Shown: in pieces, positions 1 to 5,475 of the stretch
How positions within the stretch are numbered: the first letter of the stretch is position 1
Layout: each line of letters begins with the position of its first letter
Assembly: GCA_905373785.1 (NCBI GenBank)
Contig: CAJPUK010000063.1
Span: 1 to 11,980 of the forward strand
Origin: an uncultured Johnsonella sp.
GTDB lineage: Bacteria; Bacillota; Clostridia; Lachnospirales; Lachnospiraceae
DNA: 11,980 nt
Direction: 5' to 3'
Notes under the pieces: model-generated
The model's database searches: none
Told to the model about the DNA's origin: nothing
The model's input: only the letters and a program-made list of their open reading frames with translations
Program-made: the position numbers and the translations under genes

Positions 1-57
1 TATTTTTATTAAGCTGTATAATAATTAAATATTGGGCTGTTTTGACATGCTAATCGG

Positions 58-66
58 TGTTATAAT
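58..66 (+). promoter_or_regulatory. Extended -10 promoter, distal, upstream of the Fur-family gene
   Basis: An exact TATAAT at 61-66 is preceded by TG at 58-59, which gives an extended -10. A perfect TTGACA at 42-47 lies upstream, but the 13-bp spacer is too short for a normal pair, so the extended -10 would carry the activity. Transcription would start near 73 and give a leader of about 150 nt before the regulator gene. This is a motif-based call only. Confidence 0.4.
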
Positions 67-92
67 TAAAGTTAAGGTTTGGAGTATATATA

Positions 93-114
93 TATCTAAC
101 TGCCTGAACTGTAA
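93..114 (+). repeat. Copy A of the CTGCCTGAACTGTAA repeat
   Basis: This 22-bp segment closely matches 5220-5242 (one extra A and one A/G change), and its core also matches the inverted segment at 5061-5077. The AT-rich sequence just before it (from the GG at 81-82) also resembles the sequence before the copy at 5220. No opposite-orientation partner is visible to its left within the window, so if it is an element end the other end lies outside or is lost. Confidence 0.6.
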
Positions 115-121
115 CCTAAAA

Positions 122-133
122 GTTAAACTTAAC
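122..133. promoter_or_regulatory. Palindrome GTTAA-AC-TTAAC, candidate operator
   Basis: Perfect 5-bp arms flank a 2-bp centre. The site sits between the two candidate promoters of the Fur-family gene, where autoregulation would be expected. It does not match the Bacillus Zur box or the streptococcal AdcR box (TTAAC-NN-GTTAA has the arms in the other order). Assignment as an operator is inference from position and symmetry, and in AT-rich DNA such a palindrome can arise by chance. Confidence 0.25.
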
Positions 134-154
134 AGAATTTACACATTTAAAATC

Positions 155-184
155 TTGACAAAAATACTAAAGAGGATGTAAAAT
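155..184 (+). promoter_or_regulatory. Proximal sigma-A-type promoter of the zinc operon
   Basis: A perfect -35 TTGACA at 155-160 and a -10-like TAAAAT at 179-184 are separated by 18 bp. Transcription would begin near 191. That leaves room for the ribosome site at 214-218 and supports the TTG at 225, rather than the one at 195, as the start of the regulator. Confidence 0.5.
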
Positions 185-224
185 TGCAAAGGATTTGCGA
201 TTTAACATTAGAGAGGAGATTAAA

Positions 225-635
225 TTGCAAAAAGAGTATAATACAAAATTCAAAGAAGAGATGATGCTATATTTGAAGAAAAACAGAGACCGAAGAGTTT
301 CAGCTTATCAAATATATGAATATATGCAGGAAAACAATATAAAAATCAATCTCACAACCATATACAGGAATCTTGACAGACTGACTAATGCAGGCAAGCT
401 TTTGAAGGTCAAACATGCAGATGACGGATGCAGTTTATATCAATATCTGGATGGAGACAAAGAGTGCGAAGGGCATTTGCATATACAGTGTAAAGATTGT
501 GGCGGTATAGTACATATGGATCATGAGGGAATGGATCTTATCAATAAATATGTGCAAAATGAATGCGGATATACTCTGGATTGCAAGGACTCCGTAATAA
601 TGGGAAAATGCGATAAGTGCCGAGAAAAAAAATAA
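225..635 (+). CDS. Fur-family metal-responsive repressor, probably Zur-like
   Basis: A cytoplasmic dimeric metalloregulator of 136 residues, normal for the Fur family. It would bind DNA when metal-loaded and repress the uptake genes that follow. Residues 1-75 form the winged helix, with the recognition-helix pattern LTTIYRNLDRL at 43-53. The metal-binding half has H84, H86, the C89-x-x-C92 pair, H97 and a second C129-x-x-C132 pair. The two CxxC pairs are the structural zinc site known in Fur, Zur and PerR. The start is the TTG at 225 because AGGAG at 214-218 lies 6 nt upstream. An in-frame TTG at 195 has no ribosome site. The gene heads a zinc-transporter operon (43 bp to the next gene), which argues for Zur rather than Fur or PerR, but the metal cannot be read from sequence alone. 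Confidence 0.85.
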   Translation: MQKEYNTKFKEEMMLYLKKNRDRRVSAYQIYEYMQENNIKINLTTIYRNLDRLTNAGKLLKVKHADDGCSLYQYLDGDKECEGHLHIQCKDCGGIVHMDHEGMDLINKYVQNECGYTLDCKDSVIMGKCDKCREKK

Positions 636-678
636 GCGGTTGGTTTTCTGAATAAATCAGCCCTATTATGGAGGAATT

Positions 679-1809
679 ATGAGTAAGTTCAGTTTATTTA
701 AGTGTGCATCAGTTATGTGTGCATCATTATTATTTTTAACAGGATGTGCTACATCTAATTCTACAAACAGTTCTACATCTGCGTCCGTTGAAGCGTCAAG
801 TGAGAGCTTGGATCAAGGCTCTTCAGTGTCTGAAGATGCAAAAGATCCAAATAAGAAAATAAGCATAGTTACTACTATATTCCCTGAATATGACTGGGTA
901 AGAGAAATAGTAGGCAATCATGCTGATAAGTTTGAGATAACCTACCTTATGAACAAGGGTGTGGATCTGCACAGTTATCAGGCAAGTGCGGAGGATATAG
1001 CAAAGGTATCATCAGCAGATCTTTTTATCTATGTGGGCGGAGAGTCCGATACATGGGCAGAAGATGCCATAGCTGAAGCGACCAACAAGGATATGAAGGT
1101 AATCAATTTACTTAATTCTTTAGGTTCCGATGTAAAGGAAGAAGAAGTTGTAGAGGGCATGGCTGCAGAAGATGAGCACGACCATGATCATAGTGAAGAG
1201 GCAAAAGACCATGATCACTCTAAAGAGGATAAAGATCATGAACATGCTAAAGAAGGTGAAGAAGTAGAGTATGATGAGCATGTATGGCTTTCACTTAAAA
1301 ATGCTCAAAAACTTGTTATGGATATAGAGGCTGATATAGAAAGTCTTGATCCTGACAATGCTGCCGACTATGCTGCCAATGCCAAGGCTTATGTTCAAAA
1401 ACTTGATGAACTTGACAAGGAATATCAAAAAGCCGTAGATGAGTCAAGTAGCAAATACATCTTAGTCGGAGACAGATTCCCGTTCAGATACCTGGTTGAT
1501 GATTACGGATTAAAGTACAGTGCCGCTTTTGTAGGTTGCAGTGCAGAAACTGAAGCAAGTTTTGATACTATAACCTTCCTTGCGGGAAAACTTGATGAAT
1601 TGGGTCTTAAGAATGTGGTTACTATAGAAAATTCCGACCAAAAAATAGCAAAGACAATAATAGAGAATACAAAAAACAAGGATCAGGGACTTGTAGTGCT
1701 TAATTCATTGCAGTCCGTAAGTCAAAAAGAAATAGATGGAGGACTTACATATCTTTCGGTTATGAAGGATAATTTGGAGGTACTTAAAAAAGCACTTGCA
1801 AATCAGTAA
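679..1809 (+). CDS. znuA: Zinc ABC transporter substrate-binding lipoprotein (ZnuA/AdcA-like)
   Basis: Extracellular lipid-anchored receptor that captures zinc and hands it to the permease encoded downstream. The signal peptide ends in the lipobox LTGC with Cys23 as the lipidated residue, followed by a Ser/Thr-rich linker to about residue 55. The cluster A-I fold (SBP_bac_9) follows. H98 (GVDLHSYQ) and H201 (DEHVWLS) match the first two metal-ligand histidines of ZnuA. Between them, residues about 165-190 form a His/Asp/Glu-rich loop with repeated HDHDH-type motifs, typical of zinc rather than manganese receptors. The position of the third ZnuA histidine appears to be Asp265 (GDRFPFRYL). The ribosome site GGAGG lies 4 nt before the ATG. 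Length is 376 residues, slightly above typical because of the linker and loop. Specificity for zinc is inferred from the loop and the Fur-family neighbour. Confidence 0.9.
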   Translation: MSKFSLFKCASVMCASLLFLTGCATSNSTNSSTSASVEASSESLDQGSSVSEDAKDPNKKISIVTTIFPEYDWVREIVGNHADKFEITYLMNKGVDLHSYQASAEDIAKVSSADLFIYVGGESDTWAEDAIAEATNKDMKVINLLNSLGSDVKEEEVVEGMAAEDEHDHDHSEEAKDHDHSKEDKDHEHAKEGEEVEYDEHVWLSLKNAQKLVMDIEADIESLDPDNAADYAANAKAYVQKLDELDKEYQKAVDESSSKYILVGDRFPFRYLVDDYGLKYSAAFVGCSAETEASFDTITFLAGKLDELGLKNVVTIENSDQKIAKTIIENTKNKDQGLVVLNSLQSVSQKEIDGGLTYLSVMKDNLEVLKKALANQ

Positions 1810-1835
1810 TTCTGTAATTTGGATAAGAGGTTTAT

Positions 1836-2537
1836 ATGTCATACATTAAATGCAAAGACTTATCGGTAGGCTACGACGGTAATATAGTCAGCCGGGGAAT
1901 TAATTTTAATTTGGAAGCCGGTAATTATTTATGCATAGTTGGAGAAAACGGTGCCGGTAAGTCTACTTTAATGAAAACCATGCTCGGTCTGCTCCCGAAA
2001 TTATCGGGAGAGCTGGAGTATGGTGAGGATTTAAGTAAGAGTGATATAGGTTATTTACCGCAGCAGACGCTTTTACAAAAAGATTTTCCGGCTTCGGTTT
2101 GGGAGATAGTTTTGTCGGGGCATATAGGTAAGGGCAGCCTGTATTACAGTCGTATACAAAAGCGAATAGCCAGAGAGAATATGGAATATATGTCGATATC
2201 AAATTTAGCAAATAAGTGTTATATGGATCTGTCGGGTGGGCAAAAGCAAAGAGTACTGCTTGCCAGAGCACTTTGTGCCACATCCAAGCTTATATTGCTT
2301 GATGAGCCGGTAACAGGTCTGGACCCTAAGGTTACAGCAGATTTTTACAGTCTTGTAAAAAAACTGAATGATGACGGTATATCTATAATAATGGTTTCTC
2401 ATGATATAGACAGCAGCATAAAATACGCAAGTCATATACTGCATATAGCTGAAAAACAATTGTTTTTTGGAGAGACAAAAGACTATATGAATAGTCAGGC
2501 ATATAAGATATTCGGAATTATAGAAAACAGCAGGTAG
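1836..2537 (+). CDS. znuC: Zinc ABC transporter ATP-binding protein (ZnuC-like)
   Basis: Cytoplasmic ATPase that powers metal import with the permease encoded 3 bp downstream. All ABC motifs are intact: Walker A GENGAGKST at 36-44, a Q-loop in YLPQQT, the signature LSGGQKQR from residue 132, Walker B LILLDEP from 152 with catalytic Glu157, and the switch histidine H189 in VSHD. The 233-residue length is normal for the metal-importer ATPases (ZnuC, AdcC, MntB). The start is an ATG preceded by AAGAGG, 26 bp after the receptor gene. Zn versus Mn specificity is not carried by this subunit and is taken from the neighbours. Confidence 0.92.
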   Translation: MSYIKCKDLSVGYDGNIVSRGINFNLEAGNYLCIVGENGAGKSTLMKTMLGLLPKLSGELEYGEDLSKSDIGYLPQQTLLQKDFPASVWEIVLSGHIGKGSLYYSRIQKRIARENMEYMSISNLANKCYMDLSGGQKQRVLLARALCATSKLILLDEPVTGLDPKVTADFYSLVKKLNDDGISIIMVSHDIDSSIKYASHILHIAEKQLFFGETKDYMNSQAYKIFGIIENSR

Positions 2538-2540
2538 AGT

Positions 2541-3389
2541 ATGGGTATATTGAATATTATAGAGAAGTTAAGATTTTACATGAGCTATCCGTTTGTTGTA
2601 TATGCTTTGGTTGTAGGAGTACTTATAGCACTTTGTTCTTCTCTTTTTGGAGTGAGTTTAGTTTTAAAAAGATTTTCATTTATAGGAGACGGGCTGTCTC
2701 ATGTGGCGTTTGGAGCAATGTCGGTGTCAGCGGTATTAAACCTTGCAAATGATACCCTACTCACAATGCCTATAACTATTTTGGTGGCAATTATCCTTCT
2801 TAAGCTTGGAGATAATGCCAAAATCAAAGGAGATGCTCTTATTGCAATTTTGTCGGTAGGCTCACTTGCAATAGGCTATATGCTTGTCAATATGTTTTCA
2901 TCCTCTGCCAATGTATCGGGTGATGTATGTACAAGTCTTTTCGGATCTACATCAATACTTACACTTACTAAAACGGAAGTTATAGTTTGCATTACTATGT
3001 CGGCAGTGGTAATATCTTTATATATGATATTTTACAATAAGATATTTGCAATTACCTTTGATGAAACATTTGCCAAGGCAACAGGAGTTAATACAGAAAG
3101 GTACAACCTTTTTATAGCAATTATTATAGCTATAATTATAGTGCTTGGAATGAATCTTGTAGGCTCATTACTTATTTCAGCCTTAATAGTATTTCCGGCA
3201 CTTTCCGCTATGAGGCTGATGAAGACCTTTAGGGCGGTGGTTATATGTTCGGCAGTTATGTCAATAATATGTGCCTTATTTGGTATATTATCATCCATGC
3301 TTTTATCAACCCCGGTAGGCTCTACAATAGTACTTGCAAATATTATATTGTTTATATTATCAAGTATTATAGGGAAGGTGATTAGATAA
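2541..3389 (+). CDS. znuB: Zinc ABC transporter permease (ZnuB-like, ABC-3 family)
   Basis: Integral membrane subunit that forms the metal channel. The 282-residue protein is almost wholly hydrophobic, with about eight predicted membrane segments. It carries the ABC-3 family hallmark near residues 45-62, VLKRFSFIGDGLSHVAFG, and the family pattern GSLLISALIVFPALSAMRL around 210-228, which includes the loop that contacts the ATPase. The ATG lies 3 bp after the ATPase stop, and the stop codon overlaps the next ATG (TAATG). Transporter subunits and the following lipoprotein are therefore probably translationally coupled and made together. Confidence 0.92.
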   Translation: MGILNIIEKLRFYMSYPFVVYALVVGVLIALCSSLFGVSLVLKRFSFIGDGLSHVAFGAMSVSAVLNLANDTLLTMPITILVAIILLKLGDNAKIKGDALIAILSVGSLAIGYMLVNMFSSSANVSGDVCTSLFGSTSILTLTKTEVIVCITMSAVVISLYMIFYNKIFAITFDETFAKATGVNTERYNLFIAIIIAIIIVLGMNLVGSLLISALIVFPALSAMRLMKTFRAVVICSAVMSIICALFGILSSMLLSTPVGSTIVLANIILFILSSIIGKVIR

Positions 3390-4021
3390 TGTTTTTAAAA
3401 AAATTATGTGCTTATTGCGTACTTACACTTATAACCGCAACCGTTTTATCTGCCTGTGCTACCCCAAGAAAGGGAATACTTCCAAGCAACAATGTGTCTG
3501 CAATAATGGAATCTAAAATAGCTCAGGAAGGTGAAAGTGAAACAAGCTCTGCTATACAAGAAAGCAGCAGTGAATCTGCTAAAACAAGTTCTGCTGCCGA
3601 GACTACGGTTAATCCGCTTTTACCTGAGTTAAAGCCTACTAATAAAGACGGTATAGATTATGACCTTACAGCTATGGACGGAGACCTGGTGTATGCCAGT
3701 GTGTACCAAATGATGGTAGAACCGGAGGCTTTTGAGGGCAAGGTGATTAAGATATCCGGCAGATACTATGCAAGCTTCTATGATCCTAATAACAGGTATT
3801 ATCATTATGTTATTATAGAGGATGCCATGGCTTGTTGTGCTCAGGGTATGGAATTTGTTTGGGATGACGGCAGCCATGTATATCCGGATGAATATCCTAA
3901 AGATAACAGCTATGTTGAGGTTGTGGGTACATTTGAAACCTATACGGAAACTGACGGACAGGTTTATTGTAGATTAAAGGATGCAAGTTTTAAAGTCTTG
4001 GAGAATAGTACCGAAGATTAG
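3389..4021 (+). CDS. Zinc-operon lipoprotein with OB-like domain and Cys-Cys motif
   Basis: Exported lipoprotein of 210 residues. The signal peptide ends in LSAC with Cys23 as the likely lipidated residue. A Ser/Glu-rich linker runs to about residue 85. The remaining ~115 residues look like a small beta-barrel: the pattern FEGKVIKISGRYY opens it, C149-C150 lie in AMACCAQGMEF, and it closes with VEVVGTFETY and a final strand. The adjacent cysteines resemble the C-terminal part of YcgQ/DUF1980 proteins, whose relatives are linked to zinc stress, so metal handling is plausible. That similarity is recalled from motifs and not from a search. The gene overlaps the permease stop by 1 bp and ends the operon, so it should be co-regulated with zinc uptake. 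Exact function unknown. Confidence 0.8.
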   Translation: MFLKKLCAYCVLTLITATVLSACATPRKGILPSNNVSAIMESKIAQEGESETSSAIQESSSESAKTSSAAETTVNPLLPELKPTNKDGIDYDLTAMDGDLVYASVYQMMVEPEAFEGKVIKISGRYYASFYDPNNRYYHYVIIEDAMACCAQGMEFVWDDGSHVYPDEYPKDNSYVEVVGTFETYTETDGQVYCRLKDASFKVLENSTED

Positions 4022-4038
4022 GTACAGAAAAGATTTTC

Positions 4039-4087
4039 AAAAAGACTGCCACATTAAGAAAAATTTTCTTAATGTGGCAGTCTTTTT
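4039..4087. terminator. Bidirectional terminator between the zinc operon and the minus-strand pair
   Basis: A 24-bp perfect stem (4039-4062 with 4064-4087) begins with five A and ends with five T, so it can terminate transcription from either side. The G+C core is GACTGCCAC with its complement. It ends the + strand zinc operon 18 bp after its last stop and also faces the convergent gene that ends at 4146. Confidence 0.9.
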
Positions 4088-4093
4088 GTGTTA

Positions 4094-4109
4094 CAGGGCA
4101 TCAGCCCTG
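4094..4109. other. Short perfect hairpin, no T-tract
   Basis: CAGGGC and GCCCTG flank a 4-nt ATCA loop just past the terminator. There is no adjacent T-tract on either strand. It may help stop or protect the 3' end of the minus-strand transcript, but the role is unknown. Confidence 0.4.
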
Positions 4110-4145
4110 CCTGATTGAAATAACAGACTGTAAACTTATAGTTAA

Positions 4146-4541
4146 TTACCTTAAAGGATAGGGGTAGAAGGGCAAATTACGTATGATACCGTATATAAGC
4201 AGCATAATTATAATAATTATCAGAATTATATTCTCTCCCCTACTTATCTTAGTCCGACCTGATTTCAGATATCTAAGTGTAAAAAAAAGTATGTATATGG
4301 CAAAAAAAGGCATAAGAACTGCAAGTAACTGATTATATCTAAAAGCAAGCCCGAAGTCACCATGCATCATAGCTATGCCCATTCTTGTGACACCACAGCT
4401 TGGGCAGTTCAGTCCGGTCATAAGCTTAAAGGCACAGGGTACGGGTATATGAAAACTCATAGCTAAAAAGCAGGTCAAGGCGAAAAGGAGTGCCAGACCT
4501 GCCGTTCTTAATACTTTTTTAATTCTGTGCTGAATCACCAT
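4146..4541 (-). CDS. DUF2752 membrane protein
   Basis: Small integral membrane protein of unknown function, about 131 residues from the chosen start. It shows the DUF2752 signature: a first membrane segment, a conserved Cys in PVPCAFKLMTGL, then NCPSCGVTRM, then HGDFGLAFRYN. Two further hydrophobic stretches follow, including a run of isoleucines, with the RNLP motif near the C terminus. The start is uncertain. The reading frame is open back to a TTG at 4586, with ATGs at 4571, 4568, 4550 and 4541. None has a good ribosome site, so translation is probably coupled to the upstream DUF4234 gene, whose end it overlaps by about 23 bp. The ATG at 4541 leaves a basic stretch (HRIKK) just before the first membrane segment. 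The CxxC may bind metal or form a disulfide, but that is a guess. Confidence 0.8.
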   Translation of the reverse strand: MVIQHRIKKVLRTAGLALLFALTCFLAMSFHIPVPCAFKLMTGLNCPSCGVTRMGIAMMHGDFGLAFRYNQLLAVLMPFFAIYILFFTLRYLKSGRTKISRGENIILIIIIIMLLIYGIIRNLPFYPYPLR

Positions 4542-4896
4542 ATTTTGCATATGCAAGTTTATTGACATCATCTTGGAGTAGTGCAAAAGACACTATACTA
4601 AGACCGAATACAGCCAAAAGACAGTAAAGAACACCGGAATTAGAAGTAGGCAGACCTAAAGTCTGTTTTACTCTGTCAAGCCTCTCACCGACTCTATATA
4701 GCCAAATAAACATATAAATACCACAAGTTACCAATGAAAGCAAGAATACAACAGCACCTGATGTAGACTCAGGTTCATCACATAAGCAATTAACTTCATT
4801 TACAAGACATATAGTCCAGTAAATACTATAAATACCGCAAGTAACAATACTTAGAATGATAGCTACTGCAATATTCCTTTGTTTTACAACACCCAT
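4519..4896 (-). CDS. DUF4234 membrane protein
   Basis: Small membrane protein of 125 residues. It contains the DUF4234 pattern twice: AIILSIVTCGIYSIYW near the N terminus and VVFLLSLVTCGIYMFIWLYRVGERL in the middle. A third hydrophobic segment follows (about 88-105) and a short cytoplasmic-looking tail. The start is the ATG at 4896, because AAAGGAAG (4903-4910 on the complement) lies 6 nt upstream. An in-frame TTG at 4917 is less likely. It is the first gene of a two-gene unit with the DUF2752 gene. The two families often sit together in Firmicutes, as far as I recall, but no function is established and none is claimed. Confidence 0.85.
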   Translation of the reverse strand: MGVVKQRNIAVAIILSIVTCGIYSIYWTICLVNEVNCLCDEPESTSGAVVFLLSLVTCGIYMFIWLYRVGERLDRVKQTLGLPTSNSGVLYCLLAVFGLSIVSFALLQDDVNKLAYAKYGDSAQN

Positions 4897-4931
4897 AAAA
4901 AACTTCCTTTCTATCAATATTTACTTAGGCA

Positions 4932-4960
4932 ATTATAATATATATATATTGATTAGACAA
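4932..4960 (-). promoter_or_regulatory. Promoter of the DUF4234-DUF2752 pair
   Basis: On the minus strand, TTGTCT (complement of 4955-4960) and an exact TATAAT (complement of 4932-4937) are separated by the optimal 17 bp. The predicted start near 4925 is about 30 nt before the ATG at 4896 and leaves room for its ribosome site. Confidence 0.65.
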
Positions 4961-5060
4961 TATAGATAAAGAAAAGTGAAAGAATATATAAATAAAAAAG
5001 ATATAAAAGTAACAAAAAATATATATAGAACTAAGAAATCAAGGCCGGATGAAATAATTG

Positions 5061-5077
5061 TTACAGTTCAGGTAGAT
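5061..5077 (-). repeat. Copy B of the repeat, inverted; left end of a 182-bp element
   Basis: The first 15 bases here (5061-5075) are the exact reverse complement of 5229-5243 within a one-base indexing tolerance, that is of the CTACCTGAACTGTAA core of copy C. B and C together therefore bound a segment of about 182 bp. The match is far too long for chance in this small a region. Confidence 0.75.
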
Positions 5078-5078
5078 C

Positions 5079-5142
5079 ATTCATCTTTGTCAAAAAAGTT
5101 AAAAATGTTTAAATTTTATCTATAAATTAGACGAAGATGAAT
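5079..5142. repeat. 13-bp stem hairpin inside the element
   Basis: 5079-5091 pairs with 5130-5142 over 13 bp with one G-U pair, enclosing a 38-nt AT-rich loop. Directly outside it on the right, TCCGGC at 5143-5148 pairs with GCCGGA at 5044-5049. That would extend the stem to 19 bp if the 29 nt at 5050-5078 were removed. Confidence 0.65.
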
Positions 5143-5165
5143 TCCGGCAGCAGCCTGATAGATAC

Positions 5166-5218
5166 AAATGTATAATATACACCCGAAAGCAATCTTTCAT
5201 TTGGTATATTATATATTT
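5166..5218. repeat. 15-bp stem hairpin inside the element
   Basis: 5166-5180 pairs with 5204-5218 over 15 bp (one G-U). An inner GAAAG/CTTTC helix lies at 5185-5189 and 5194-5198. The loop side contains ACCCGAAAG at 5181-5189, the exact complement of 5305-5313 in the terminator-like hairpin downstream. Confidence 0.65.
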
Positions 5219-5219
5219 A

Positions 5220-5242
5220 TATCTAAACTACCTGAACTGTAA
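5220..5242 (+). repeat. Copy C of the repeat; right end of the 182-bp element
   Basis: Contains CTACCTGAACTGTAA, shared exactly with the inverted copy B and with one change in copy A at 93-114. There is no clear target-site duplication outside B and C. Confidence 0.75.
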
Positions 5243-5294
5243 TATATAATTAAATTATAAGAATACTAGCGGTAAAATTTAATAGTATTATTAT

Positions 5295-5325
5295 AAAAAC
5301 TATACTTTCGGGTAGTGTTTTTTTG
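5295..5325 (+). terminator. Terminator-like hairpin upstream of the wall-binding gene
   Basis: AAAAAC at 5295-5300 and TAC at 5303-5305 pair with GTA and GTTTTT across a TTTCGG loop, with two mismatched positions in the stem, followed by a T-run. The sequence 5293-5327 is nearly identical to the perfect hairpin at 6411-6446. No gene ends just upstream on this strand, so it would terminate only a short leader or small RNA, or it is a duplicated relic. Confidence 0.6.
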
Positions 5326-5356
5326 TTGAAATTAGTTAAAATTAAACTTAATTACT

Positions 5357-5384
5357 TTGTAGTAAATTAGTAAAATGTTATACA
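5357..5384 (+). promoter_or_regulatory. Promoter of the 5476-6339 gene
   Basis: TTGTAG at 5357-5362 and TATACA at 5379-5384 are 16 bp apart. TG at 5376-5377 makes an extended -10. A G-rich run, GGGAGG at 5387-5392, follows and falls at or just before the expected start point. The same layout recurs before the next gene at 6474-6502. Confidence 0.5.
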
Positions 5385-5475
5385 CAGGGAGGCATATTAT
5401 TAAAGATTTGCTGATAAGATATGATGGGTGTGTCAGTTAATAAAAGAGGGAAAAATTATAGTTGGGAGAAAAAAT

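Larger units (their letters stand above)
4961..5475. other. Gene-free intergenic region with structured DNA/RNA elements
   Basis: No plausible gene is seen on either strand. 4961-5043 is plain AT-rich sequence with no clear signal. From 5044 onward come an interrupted palindrome, an inverted pair of repeat copies (B and C), two long hairpins, a terminator-like hairpin and the promoter of the next gene. These are listed separately. Confidence 0.7.

Noticed and set aside
42..66. TTGACA at 42-47 paired with TATAAT at 61-66 as a standard promoter
   Set aside because: The spacer is only 13 bp, too short for a sigma-A promoter. Only the extended -10 is kept.
195..224. In-frame TTG at 195 as the start of the Fur-family gene
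   Set aside because: No ribosome site precedes it, and it would lie about 4 nt from the start of the proximal transcript. AGGAG at 214-218 is ideally placed for the TTG at 225.
1963..2459. Open frames on the minus strand opposite the ATPase gene
   Set aside because: They lie antisense to a gene with all ABC motifs intact, lack ribosome sites and have implausible protein composition.
5380..5425. CRISPR array, tRNA or rRNA in the intergenic regions
   Set aside because: No regularly spaced direct repeats, no cloverleaf with a CCA-type end and no rRNA-like sequence were seen in this or the other gaps.
5428..5475. GTG at 5428 as the start of the wall-binding gene
   Set aside because: It would put 16 non-signal residues before the signal peptide and has no ribosome site. 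The ATG at 5476 has GGGAG 7 nt upstream.
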